Position numbers and translations under genes: made by a program
The notes under the pieces: model-generated
Database searches by the model: none
What the model was told of the DNA's origin: nothing
Seen by the model: the letters and a program-made list of their open reading frames with translations, nothing else
DNA from: an uncultured Chloroflexota bacterium
GTDB lineage: Bacteria; Chloroflexota; Anaerolineae; Anaerolineales; Anaerolineaceae
Assembly: GCA_902791025.1 (NCBI GenBank)
Contig: CADATZ010000021.1
Location: 1 to 52,198 of the forward strand
Length of the DNA: 52,198 bases
Reading direction: 5' to 3'
Shown: in pieces, positions 41,716-49,542 of the stretch
Numbering within the stretch: position 1 is the stretch's first letter
How the letters are laid out: each line of letters starts with the position of its first letter

Positions 41716-42468
41716 TTCGACTTTGGCTCGGCGCGTGGAAAAGATACAGAAGTCAGTCTCACCGGAGCTGACACCCTGATCGAAAGTCCAAACTATTCCT
41801 ATTACGTGCTGAGTGATGTTCCGGCTGCTTATAAGGAATTGTCCATAGAAAATGACAAACCCGTTTTTAGCGAAGCGACAGGGACGGTAGTTTCCGGTGA
41901 AGCAACCGGTGAGGTTTCCTACACCGGCCATCACACTGACATTGAGATCACATTGGAAGGTGTCGAAGCAGATTCAGCACAGATCAGCGGTGTGATCGTC
42001 ACTACTGAAGGTGGAACTAATTACGCCATGCACCAGGTTGTGAACATCTGGAGAGGAGAACTTGGATGGGATCTTAAGGATCTTGATCTTGGCGGCCAGA
42101 CCATCACCGGACTGCGGTTCCTGATGAAGGATGGCAGTATACAGGATTATGCCGTAAACATCAAAATTCTTCCGGCTTATAGCGGGGCGTTCTCCGGCTC
42201 TGTCAATGCCGATATGGATACTTTTGTACTGTCAGGTCCCATCGAAGATCTTGAAGATCCTCAACTGACCGTTACCTGCACCGTCGGTTCCGGCAGAGGC
42301 GTTCCTTCCGATGTCGTGTTCAGCGGAGCAGCAGGCACGGATCCGGTGAATCTGGATACAGCGAAGATTGAAGAACTCAAAGCCGCGGGAGAAGCAGACG
42401 CTGAAGTTTTTATCTCCGCAACTGTCGACAGCACAAATTGCGCTACTGTAATCGTTACGGTTGAATAA
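41716..42468 (+). pseudogene. 5'-truncated gene for a secreted or adhesin-like beta protein
   Basis: The frame is open from about 41690 to TAA at 42466. Homology-like sequence starts at ISIFDFGSARGKDTEVSLTG well before the first possible internal start (GTG at 41806), and no start or signal peptide exists upstream. The roughly 245 residues are rich in Thr, Gly and Asp with repeating beta-strand patterns (ATGTVVSGEATGEVSYTG, GVIVTTEGGTNYAMHQVVNI, VFISATVDSTNCATVIVTVE). They look like the C-terminal part of an extracellular protein. It precedes the membrane FMN-binding protein in the same direction, with a terminator between. Confidence 0.5.
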
Positions 42469-42494
42469 ATACAGGAATACCGATTTGATCAAAT

Positions 42495-42525
42495 GGGGGA
42501 GCGTTTTTAGCTCCCTCATATTTTT
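42495..42525 (+). terminator. Intrinsic terminator after the truncated gene
   Basis: Stem GGGAGC/GCTCCC, extended by a G-T and a G-C pair (42495-42502 with 42510-42517), loop GTTTTTA, followed by ATATTTTTAT. It begins about 27 bases after the stop codon. Confidence 0.7.
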
Positions 42526-42548
42526 ATGATAGTTTGGAGACTCCGGAC

Positions 42549-43769
42549 ATGATATTTATCATTGCTCTTGCTGCAGCCCTGACCTTTACAATCGCTTTTT
42601 CTGCACTGCTTCGGAAGCATCCCGTTCCATTTTATACTGCTGCCGTAATTATTTCCATCCTGATCGTCTATTGCACATGGCAGCATGCAGCCTTTCCGGG
42701 GTGGTTCGAAAAATGGGTATGGCCTGTTTTTGCAAGAGGCGCATTAGCCGGAGCAATGTTCGTCCTGGTCATGTGCACGGGAGCCCTTCCGAACGGGTCC
42801 GCGGCGATGAAAATGTTCATGCCTGTCCGGGCGAATTTATCGATCATTGCCAGCATTCTGACCCTTGGGCATAACATTGCCTACGGAAAAACCTATTTCA
42901 ATGCGCTGTTTTTTGAGCCATCACGTCTTTCCACTCCGACACTTCTGGCAGCAATCTGTTCCCTGATTATGATCATCATCATGCTGCCGCTGTTCATAAC
43001 CTCATTCAGAACGGTCAGAAAAATGATGGAGGCCAAAAACTGGAAACGTCTCCAGCGTTGGGCTTATCTCTTTTACGGGCTTCTTTATTGTCACATTATG
43101 CTGCTTGCAGTTCCAAGCGCAATTAGCGGAAGGGCCGGGTATGCGCTCACTGTATTTGTCTACAGTCTGGTTTTTCTAAGTTACCTGATCTGCCGGGTGA
43201 TGAAAGCTGTTGCTGTTCATGAAAAAACTACCAATACACTGATTTTGAAACAATCGGGAGGGATTATCGTTGGTACCGTCATGGCCTGTTTGATCCTGCT
43301 AGCTGTTAACAGCACCAAAAATGCTGTATATGCCCGTGAAGCGTTGGCAACGCTGCAGACATCTAATGCAGCAAGTTCGCTGCCGGAAACCACACACCTT
43401 GGAACTCTTCCTGTTGAAGATGAGCGTAATATCAGTTCGGATGCAGAAAATACAAGTTCGGAAAATGCTGCTGTCTCAGGAAAATATAAAGATGGGACAT
43501 ATTCAGGCAGTGCCAAAGGAAATCACGGAACGGGAAAAGATGTTGAGGTCTCAGTCACAATTGAAAATGACACCATCCTGTCCATCGAAATAACAGGTTT
43601 CCGTGATGATGAAGAATACTTCTCCCCATCGATTGAAGGCGCAGCAATGGTTGGAGAGATGCTGGAAAAACAATCTCCATTTGTGGATGTAATTTCCGGT
43701 GCGACGGAATCCTCCGAAGGACTGATTCGTGCCGTATTATCCGCATTGAACCTTGCCAGGAATCAATAA
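42549..43769 (+). CDS. Membrane protein with ferric-reductase-like domain and C-terminal FMN-binding domain
   Basis: The ATG at 42549 follows a GGAG site; a TTG at 42534 is an alternative start. The 406-residue protein has about seven membrane helices (1-270), arranged as in the ferric reductase-like (MsrQ/YedZ) family. Conserved His residues lie in helices (TLGHNIAYGK, LYCHIMLL). A Ser-rich linker (275-330) precedes an FMN-binding domain: GKYKDGTYSGSAKGNHG and VISGATESSEGL, where the Thr of SGATESS is the usual covalent FMN site made by ApbE. Electrons could pass from heme in the membrane to flavin outside. The neighbouring fumarate reductase suggests extracellular or trans-membrane electron transfer, which is an inference. 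Confidence 0.85.
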   Translation: MIFIIALAAALTFTIAFSALLRKHPVPFYTAAVIISILIVYCTWQHAAFPGWFEKWVWPVFARGALAGAMFVLVMCTGALPNGSAAMKMFMPVRANLSIIASILTLGHNIAYGKTYFNALFFEPSRLSTPTLLAAICSLIMIIIMLPLFITSFRTVRKMMEAKNWKRLQRWAYLFYGLLYCHIMLLAVPSAISGRAGYALTVFVYSLVFLSYLICRVMKAVAVHEKTTNTLILKQSGGIIVGTVMACLILLAVNSTKNAVYAREALATLQTSNAASSLPETTHLGTLPVEDERNISSDAENTSSENAAVSGKYKDGTYSGSAKGNHGTGKDVEVSVTIENDTILSIEITGFRDDEEYFSPSIEGAAMVGEMLEKQSPFVDVISGATESSEGLIRAVLSALNLARNQ

Positions 43770-44322
43770 AGAACTGTCCAAAACGAAGAGAAAAAATACA
43801 GATATCCCTTTTTAACATATAGAATAATTCTACATTTTGTTTCTTTCGTTTCCAGCCTTTTCCCTGACTGCTTCCCCGGCTTCAGCATTGATCAGCAATA
43901 TGTTATATATAAGCTGAACGTTCCAATTTCCGGACATGGGAATGGGAATATATTTTCAAAGATGGTATCTGATTCTAGTCAAACCTGTTTCAACGATTAA
44001 AATTGAGTCTTAAAAAAATGCATAAAACAGGACTTTGAAATCTGGTAAAAAGGTGTGAATCGGAATTCTAATGATCATTCGTTGGAAATTGTTTTTCTGA
44101 AATCTTCACAAAAATGTAATCAAAAAACCAGACTCATAAAATTTCATGTTATTATTCTCAGTCCTTGTATCCTGGGCTTAGCGCCCGTATTGATTAGCCA
44201 CTTTTTGAAATAGATATATAAGAATGGGAGATTCGTTTCATCTTCTGTTCTACTGACTGGCTCGGAAACATCATAATGTTTTTGAGGATGTTTATTGTGT
44301 GTTTTGACCTAAGGAGGCTATC
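43770..44322. other. Non-coding interval holding repeat copy B
   Basis: No gene is recognised. It holds a small palindrome TAGAATAATTCTA near 43820 and the repeat copy at 43944-44028, followed by AT-rich sequence leading to the TTG start at 44323. Confidence 0.5.
43944..44028 (+). repeat. ~85 bp imperfect direct repeat, copy B
   Basis: The sequence from GGGAATATATTTTCAAAGAT to ATGCATAAAAC is closely similar to copy A at 32209-32294, in the same orientation, with scattered substitutions and two short indels. No coding capacity is evident. Confidence 0.8.
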
Positions 44323-44658
44323 TTGAAAAAATCGCTGGAAACCGGTCTTGCTGTCGTTGGTTTTGGTGCCTTTGGATGTTTTCTGGGACATATGCTCGGA
44401 AAAAAACAGGGTTTTTTTGATGGTGAACAAATTGGACGCAAGCTCGGTAAAAAAGAGGGAGCGCAGAAACGGGAAGAGGAAATCCTGAGGGATTATGTTA
44501 CCTACATTCCGGTTGGAGAAATAGGTCAGTTTGCGGCTGAACTTATGGAAGAAGACGGTTTATCTGAATACTATCCGATGCTGGTCGTGAGGCCTGATAA
44601 ATACAACTATTTGGAGGGGCCTGATCCGGATGAAAACAATAACGAAAACGAAGAATAA
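44323..44658 (+). CDS. Small membrane-associated protein of unknown function (111 aa)
   Basis: The TTG start at 44323 has a very strong AAGGAGG site seven bases upstream, which decides the start. The product begins with a glycine-rich hydrophobic segment (ETGLAVVGFGAFGCFLGHML, 6-25) that could be one membrane helix. A basic, Gly/Lys-rich stretch with phage-tail-tape-like GxxxG spacing (EQIGRKLGKKEGAQKREEE) follows, and the protein ends in an acidic Asp/Glu/Asn tail. No family is recognised. Confidence 0.6.
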   Translation: MKKSLETGLAVVGFGAFGCFLGHMLGKKQGFFDGEQIGRKLGKKEGAQKREEEILRDYVTYIPVGEIGQFAAELMEEDGLSEYYPMLVVRPDKYNYLEGPDPDENNNENEE

Positions 44659-44793
44659 TTTCACAGTTAAAGAAATAATTGCATCCAGTTTTGTTTCCAC
44701 GAATGCTGTATTTTTAGAAAGAACAGGAATAATCAGGTATCAATAGATGACTCTGATCAAAAATATGATTTCAAGTAACTTAGGTGCAACCGC

Positions 44794-44928
44794 ATGAAAA
44801 CAAACGCAGGTTTTACAATTACGAAAATAAAACAGCTCGGGGACAGGATCTTTGAAAAAATCCTCTCACGAAAAAATATTGATGCATTTAATGGCCCCCA
44901 GGGCAGAAACCTCAGAATTTCCTGCTGA
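44794..44928 (+). pseudogene. MarR-family regulator N-terminal stub
   Basis: The frame from ATG 44794 reads AGFTITKIKQLGDRIFEKIL then RKNIDAFNGPQGR, the first two helices of a clostridial MarR-type regulator, and changes to unrelated sequence at about 44905 before a TGA. The DNA-binding wing and everything after it are missing. The junction leads straight into a DUF5131 fragment, so the two were joined by deletion. Confidence 0.6.
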
Positions 44929-45150
44929 CCGGGATGAGCGATCTGTCCGGGTAGAAACCGGAATGGCTGGATAATGTGTTTGACAGGATCAGGCAGAATC
45001 CGCAGCACCAGTTTCTTTTCCTGTCAAAGAGGCCGGATCTGTTTGATATAGAAACGGATCTGGATAATGCATGGTTTGGCTTGACGGTTACCAGACGTTC
45101 CCTTAAGTTTTATAAAATGAGTCAGAGATTCCGCTTTACAAGCAAAATTC
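44905..45150 (+). pseudogene. DUF5131 (phage Gp37/Gp68-like) protein fragment with TAG at a Trp position
   Basis: The frame reads NFLLTGMSDLSG, then TAG at 44952-44954, then KPEWLDNVFDRIRQNPQHQF, LFLSKRPDLFDIETDLDNAW and FGLTVTRRS. These match the middle of the DUF5131/Gp37-Gp68 family, where the stop replaces a Trp (TGG to TAG). Both ends of the gene, including the N-terminal Cys cluster, are absent. Confidence 0.6.
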
Positions 45151-45156
45151 CTGCTT

Positions 45157-46005
45157 CTATTCCTCGTGCTGCTGCGTGACCGCGCTCTTTCGGGATGCGT
45201 GCGATTTAGCCCAGTATTCTTTCATTTCTTTCTTAAAAGCCGTGTACTTTTTTTCCGGAATCGGCAGGTCCGTTCCGTCTGCCAACAGGACATTGAATCT
45301 TTTTACCCGAGTGACGTGCATGGGATTGACAAGATAACAGCTATGACATCGAAGAAACAGACCAGGATACTCTTCTTCAATTGCATGTACGGTAGCAGCC
45401 ACTTCAATTGATTCATTTCCCATGTGCAAAATGGCGTGCCTGCTGGTGGGAGAGTTTTCAATCCATTGAACCGAATTTGAAAGTACATAATAATCGGCGC
45501 GATCCACACCGGGAAAGTAAATCTGTCTGCCTATCTCCGTAATTGGAAGGAAACCCTTATAAATCTGATTGAAGTGAACCGGATAAATCGTGTCGGATTC
45601 ATGTTTTTGATACAAATCGGAGATATGAATGACCAGCATCCTGGGCTGCTTTTCCGAACTGCCCTCAATTTTACGTTCGCGCCATGTAATATGAATGATC
45701 TGGTCCATCAGGATACTTTCACCACTGATATAATGTGTGGTTATGGGGAAGGAAAGCATGACCTCACAGCTGGATGGGCCGGTTACCGCATGATCTACCC
45801 GGGTATTACCCATCGTAAAGGAAAGGGTATGGACCTCTTTTGCCCACGTTTCAAGGATGGCTTGCCGTCCGGAGAGGAACTGTCCCTCAGCCGGACCGTA
45901 CCAAAGCACAGCTTCATCCAAATACTCGAAAAATAGGGATAAATCATTTCGGTAGTATGCTTGTACAATGTCGACAGACAGACGGACGACCTCGGTAACC
46001 TTCAT
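45157..46005 (-). CDS. NTF2-like (SnoaL/DUF4440-type) sensor fused to LytTR DNA-binding domain
   Basis: The 282-residue protein has an N-terminal NTF2-like cone (about 1-135): VDIVQAYYRNDLSLFFEYLD, VLWYGPAEGQFLSGRQAIL and PITTHYISGESILMDQIIHI. A short linker follows (LYQKHESDTIYPVHFNQIYK), then a LytTR domain (about 175-265): ILHMGNESIEVAATVHAIEE, FLRCHSCYLVNPMHVTRVKR and LADGTDLPIPEKKYTAFKKE. There is no receiver domain, so the NTF2-like fold probably senses a small ligand directly. The gene is divergent from the M13 peptidase gene across a repeat-rich promoter region and may regulate it. The fusion is uncommon among LytTR regulators. Confidence 0.85.
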   Translation of the reverse strand: MKVTEVVRLSVDIVQAYYRNDLSLFFEYLDEAVLWYGPAEGQFLSGRQAILETWAKEVHTLSFTMGNTRVDHAVTGPSSCEVMLSFPITTHYISGESILMDQIIHITWRERKIEGSSEKQPRMLVIHISDLYQKHESDTIYPVHFNQIYKGFLPITEIGRQIYFPGVDRADYYVLSNSVQWIENSPTSRHAILHMGNESIEVAATVHAIEEEYPGLFLRCHSCYLVNPMHVTRVKRFNVLLADGTDLPIPEKKYTAFKKEMKEYWAKSHASRKSAVTQQHEE

Positions 46006-46030
46006 TATATTCTCTCTTTATCCTATTATA

Positions 46031-46174
46031 TAATCATTATACAATGATTGGCGGCGTTTTTTTTGGCGGCTGGTGACCTGGCCAATCGCGCTTAACACCG
46101 ATTATCTGATCATTATATCACTATCATAGCAAAAAAACAAGTGATATTTGCAGTAAAACAGGTGATTATTATAC
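46031..46174. promoter_or_regulatory. Three TGATyATTATA-type repeats in the LytTR/M13 intergenic region
   Basis: Copies TAATCATTATAC (46031-46042), TGATCATTATAT (46108-46119) and TGATTATTATAC (46163-46174) share one orientation. The first is also part of an inverted repeat AATCAT-N6-ATGATT (46032-46049). The last lies just upstream of the M13 gene's -35 box. They are candidate binding sites for the LytTR regulator. Confidence 0.45.
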
Positions 46175-46180
46175 AAAATA

Positions 46181-46208
46181 TTGACATTTTAGCGGGGGAG
46201 TGTAGAAT
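46181..46208 (+). promoter_or_regulatory. Promoter of the M13 peptidase gene
   Basis: TTGACA (46181-46186), 16-base spacer, TAGAAT (46203-46208) with TG just before the -10 box. The ATG is 70 bases downstream behind AAGGAGG. Confidence 0.7.
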
Positions 46209-46278
46209 CAGTTTAATTCTGTTGTGTTCACAGAAAGCGAATCAATTTAAGATTTCATTAATATAAGGAGGAATACCT

Positions 46279-48324
46279 ATGAAGAATATCTTTTCAGTTT
46301 TTTTTGTGATTCTGCTCTGCGCCTTGCTATCCCTGGCTCCCGCCATGGCCGAGGGCGGCGTGATTCTTGACGGGCGTTGGCTGAATGCCGATATCCAGGG
46401 AAATGTGACCGAGGATACCCCCACCGTGCTCAAGGACGATTACGGCCTGTTTGTTAACAAGGACTGGATTTTGCAAGCGGAAATTCCTGCCGGTGAATCC
46501 AAGACAGGTTCGATGGAGGATGTCATTCGAAGTCTGAAGGACCGGCAGATCGCACTGATGAAGGACGACAGCCTCACCGGGCACGATGCCGAGCTGGTAC
46601 ACAAACTTTACGCACTGGTGTCCGACTGGGATTACCGCAACGCTCAGGGCGTGGAACCGGCCATGCCCACGATGGAGGCGATCCGGGGTATCGACAGCCT
46701 GGAGGCGCTCACCAACTACCTGTATGACCGGAACAACCCCAGTCGGTTCTATCCGCTCGTCATGTCCGTCGACACTGATCTTATCAACCCGGACATCTAC
46801 ATGACACAGATCGGGACGCCATCTCTTATGCTCACAGATTCAGCGGAATACACCGAACGTACCCAGGCGGGTGAATTGTACCAAGCCTTGTATGAGCAGC
46901 TTGGAATGTATATGCTCACGAGGCTGGGTTACAGCGATGAGGACGCCGCTCAGGTGATCGAGAACGCCTTTTCTTTTGAAGCGCTGATGGCCGCGCATAT
47001 CAAGCCTACGTCGACCCACTACCAGGCGGACTATTTCACGAGCCTGCTCAACTACTACAGTCCGGAGGAACTGGAGGCTCTCGCGGGCGGCTTCCCGATC
47101 CTGGATATGCTGCAAGCTTTCGGCCTGAAAGTCGGCGAGCGCTTCCTGGTGACGGAGCCGGATTACATCTCCGCGCTGCCGAAGATTTACACAGAGGAAA
47201 ACGTCGTCCTCATGCGGGACTGGATGGCGATGAAGGCAGCGCTCTCCATGGGAACTTTACTGGACTATGAGACCTTTAAACAGATGAAGACCATCGCAAA
47301 CACCGTCATGGGCATCACAGGTGAGACCAGCGAGGACGACAACGCGCTGCAAACCGTGCTGAGTCTGCTGCCTGTGCCGATGGATAACCTGTATGTCCAG
47401 GTCTACTGCACCGAGCAGCAGCGCCAGGATATGTTGGACATCATCGCGGACGTTGTGGCATACTATCGGGTTATGCTGGAAAATGTGGACTGGCTGGGTG
47501 ACGAGACTCGCGCAAAGGCTATTGAAAAGCTGGACAATATTCGCGTTAATGCGGTTTATCCGGACGTGCTTGGCGACTGGTCAGCACTCGACTTTGCCGG
47601 GATTGAGGATGGCGGCAGCCTGCTGGCGGCGGACACTGCGGTGAATGAGTATGTACTCGCTCTCCAGTCGGAGAAGATCGACACCGCTGTAGATAAGGAT
47701 AAATGGGATCAACTGACAATGCAGACGGCGCAGGTCAATGCCTTCTACAATCCCCAGAACAACTCCATCAACATTATGGCGGGCATCCTCAGCGGCGAGA
47801 TCTACAATGAGGATATGAGTTACGAGCAGAAGCTGGGCGGCATCGGCACGGTTATCGGACACGAAATCAGCCACGCCTTTGACACCAATGGCTCACAATT
47901 CGATAAGGATGGCGCATTCTCCAACTGGTGGACGGACGAGGACTACGCAGCCTTCCAGGCGCGCGCGGCTAAGCTGGCAGCCTGGTACGACGGGTTCATT
48001 CCCTGGGAAGGCGCGAATTACTCCGGCCAACAGGTGCAAACCGAGGCCATAGCGGACATGGGCGGCATGAAGTGCATACTCGCCATTGCCGCACAGCAAA
48101 AGGACTTTGACTACGAAGCCTTCTTCCGGCAGTACGCCACCGTCTGGCGCATGCAGGGGCTGCCTGCCTATCTCATTACGCTGGTTGCACAGGACACTCA
48201 TCCGATGCGCTATCTGCGGGTTAACGCGACACTTGCGCAGTTCGATGAATTCGTCGACTTCTACGGCATCCGAGAGGGTGACGGCATGTACATCGCGCCA
48301 GAGGATCGTGTGGCTGTGTGGTAA
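46279..48324 (+). CDS. Secreted M13-family (neprilysin/PepO-like) zinc metallopeptidase
   Basis: The 681-residue protein starts with a Sec signal peptide (MKNIFSVFFVILLCALLSLA, cleavage near AMA-EGG). The M13 N-domain follows from DDYGLFVNKDWILQAEIPAG. The catalytic part carries NAFYNPQNNSINIMAGIL, the zinc motif VIGHEISHAFD (HExxH near 532), the distal zinc ligand in TEAIADMGG (ExxxD near 592) and a C-terminal DTHPMRYLRVNATLAQFDEF (substrate-binding region). It should cut short peptides outside the cytoplasm. GC content is visibly higher than in the neighbours, suggesting horizontal origin. Behind a strong promoter, divergent from the NTF2-LytTR regulator. Confidence 0.93.
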   Translation: MKNIFSVFFVILLCALLSLAPAMAEGGVILDGRWLNADIQGNVTEDTPTVLKDDYGLFVNKDWILQAEIPAGESKTGSMEDVIRSLKDRQIALMKDDSLTGHDAELVHKLYALVSDWDYRNAQGVEPAMPTMEAIRGIDSLEALTNYLYDRNNPSRFYPLVMSVDTDLINPDIYMTQIGTPSLMLTDSAEYTERTQAGELYQALYEQLGMYMLTRLGYSDEDAAQVIENAFSFEALMAAHIKPTSTHYQADYFTSLLNYYSPEELEALAGGFPILDMLQAFGLKVGERFLVTEPDYISALPKIYTEENVVLMRDWMAMKAALSMGTLLDYETFKQMKTIANTVMGITGETSEDDNALQTVLSLLPVPMDNLYVQVYCTEQQRQDMLDIIADVVAYYRVMLENVDWLGDETRAKAIEKLDNIRVNAVYPDVLGDWSALDFAGIEDGGSLLAADTAVNEYVLALQSEKIDTAVDKDKWDQLTMQTAQVNAFYNPQNNSINIMAGILSGEIYNEDMSYEQKLGGIGTVIGHEISHAFDTNGSQFDKDGAFSNWWTDEDYAAFQARAAKLAAWYDGFIPWEGANYSGQQVQTEAIADMGGMKCILAIAAQQKDFDYEAFFRQYATVWRMQGLPAYLITLVAQDTHPMRYLRVNATLAQFDEFVDFYGIREGDGMYIAPEDRVAVW

Positions 48325-48331
48325 TAATAGT

Positions 48332-48359
48332 GGAGAGAGGGTTTTGAAGCCCTCTCTCC
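48332..48359 (+). terminator. Hairpin terminator after the M13 gene
   Basis: Perfect ten-pair stem GGAGAGAGGG/CCCTCTCTCC with loop TTTTGAAG begins eight bases after the stop codon. The following CGTTGC has no T-run, so ending may need Rho, or it serves as an mRNA 3' protector. Confidence 0.55.
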
Positions 48360-48776
48360 CGTTGCACCGTACGTACGGGTCTCGTATACGCAGGAGGAAA
48401 GAAGGATATGAAACCGGGGCTGGAAAAACTCAGTACAGATGGCTCTTGCCATTGAATACTAGCAACGGGAAAAACAAATCTTCCTCAGTGGGCATGCATG
48501 CTGAATACATTACCGGTTCATATTTATCAATAGGAAATAGGCATTAGGATATAGACAATAGTGAGGATGATTTCTCTCGGGAGCAACCACACTATCCCCT
48601 ATGTCCTATCTCCTATTCTCTACAGTCCGGTTTTCCAAAAATTAGAAAAACAAAGCAAACAAGTAAAAATGGCCAAAAAATGTCAGAAGAATTATCACTG
48701 ACAAAATCGAAATAAGATCAGACAGAAAACGGAATAATCTCTGACAATCCGTCTCCTGTCTGCGAATATCTGTTCC
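48360..48776. other. Gene-free interval with imperfect inverted repeat
   Basis: A ribosome-site-like GGAGGAAAGAAGGATATG at about 48391 opens only a 15-codon frame, perhaps the stub of a lost gene. An imperfect inverted repeat at 48531-48622 is built from ATAG-rich units (GGAAATAGGCATTAGGATAT with CCTATGTCCTATCTCCTATT). Nothing else is recognised. Confidence 0.45.
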
Positions 48777-49520
48777 CTATTTTTTCCTGCCCTGGTTGGC
48801 AACAGCTTGCATTTTTGCTGCGATTTCCTGCTGGTCTCCAAGGTAATAATGGGATATGGTGCTGAAATCCTGATCAAATTCATAAACCAGCGGCACGCCG
48901 GTCGGAATGTTGACTCCTATGATCTCATCTTTGCTCAGACCGTCAAAGTATTTGACGAGGGCACGAAGAGAATTCCCGTGAGCTGCGATGATCACCCGTT
49001 TTCCTGCGAGCATATCCTTTTTTATCACTTCTTCAAAGTAAGGGATGACACGCTCAATCGTCGTTTCAAGACTTTCATGCAGCGGCAGGAATGCCGGATC
49101 AACATCGCGGTACATTGCCTGCCGGGCTGCGCTGCGCTCATCGTCCCGGGCAAGCGCCGGAGGTTTGACATCAAAAGATCTGCGCCAGATCTTCACCTGG
49201 TCCTCACCGTATTTTTCGGATGTTTCTGCCTTGTTCAGTCCCTGCAGCGCACCGTAGTGCCGTTCATTGAGCTTCCAGCTTTTAATGACCGGAAGCCATG
49301 CGCGATCCATTTCATCGAGCGCAATGTTCAGCGTGTGGATCGCCCGTTTCAGACGGGATGTATAACAGATATCAAAATCAAATCCTTCTTTTTTCAAAGT
49401 GATCCCGGCCTGTTTTGCTTCTTCCCTGCCCTTATCGCTCAGGTCGACATCGGTCCAGCCGGTAAACAGATTGAGCTTGTTCCATTCACTCTCTCCGTGT
49501 CGTAAAAGAACCAGTTTCAT
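48777..49520 (-). CDS. gpmA: 2,3-bisphosphoglycerate-dependent phosphoglycerate mutase
   Basis: The ATG at 49520 has an AGGAGG site, giving 247 residues, the standard GpmA length. It has the catalytic [20 protein letters not shown] (His 9 region), [10 protein letters not shown], the [18 protein letters not shown] segment near 87, and the second catalytic His in [16 protein letters not shown] near 180. It interconverts 3- and 2-phosphoglycerate in glycolysis. It lies 23 bases after the stop of a damaged ABC exporter gene but is probably an independent housekeeping gene. Confidence 0.96.
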   Translation of the reverse strand: MKLVLLRHGESEWNKLNLFTGWTDVDLSDKGREEAKQAGITLKKEGFDFDICYTSRLKRAIHTLNIALDEMDRAWLPVIKSWKLNERHYGALQGLNKAETSEKYGEDQVKIWRRSFDVKPPALARDDERSAARQAMYRDVDPAFLPLHESLETTIERVIPYFEEVIKKDMLAGKRVIIAAHGNSLRALVKYFDGLSKDEIIGVNIPTGVPLVYEFDQDFSTISHYYLGDQQEIAAKMQAVANQGRKK

Positions 49521-49542
49521 AAAAAACCTCCTGTGTTTGATT

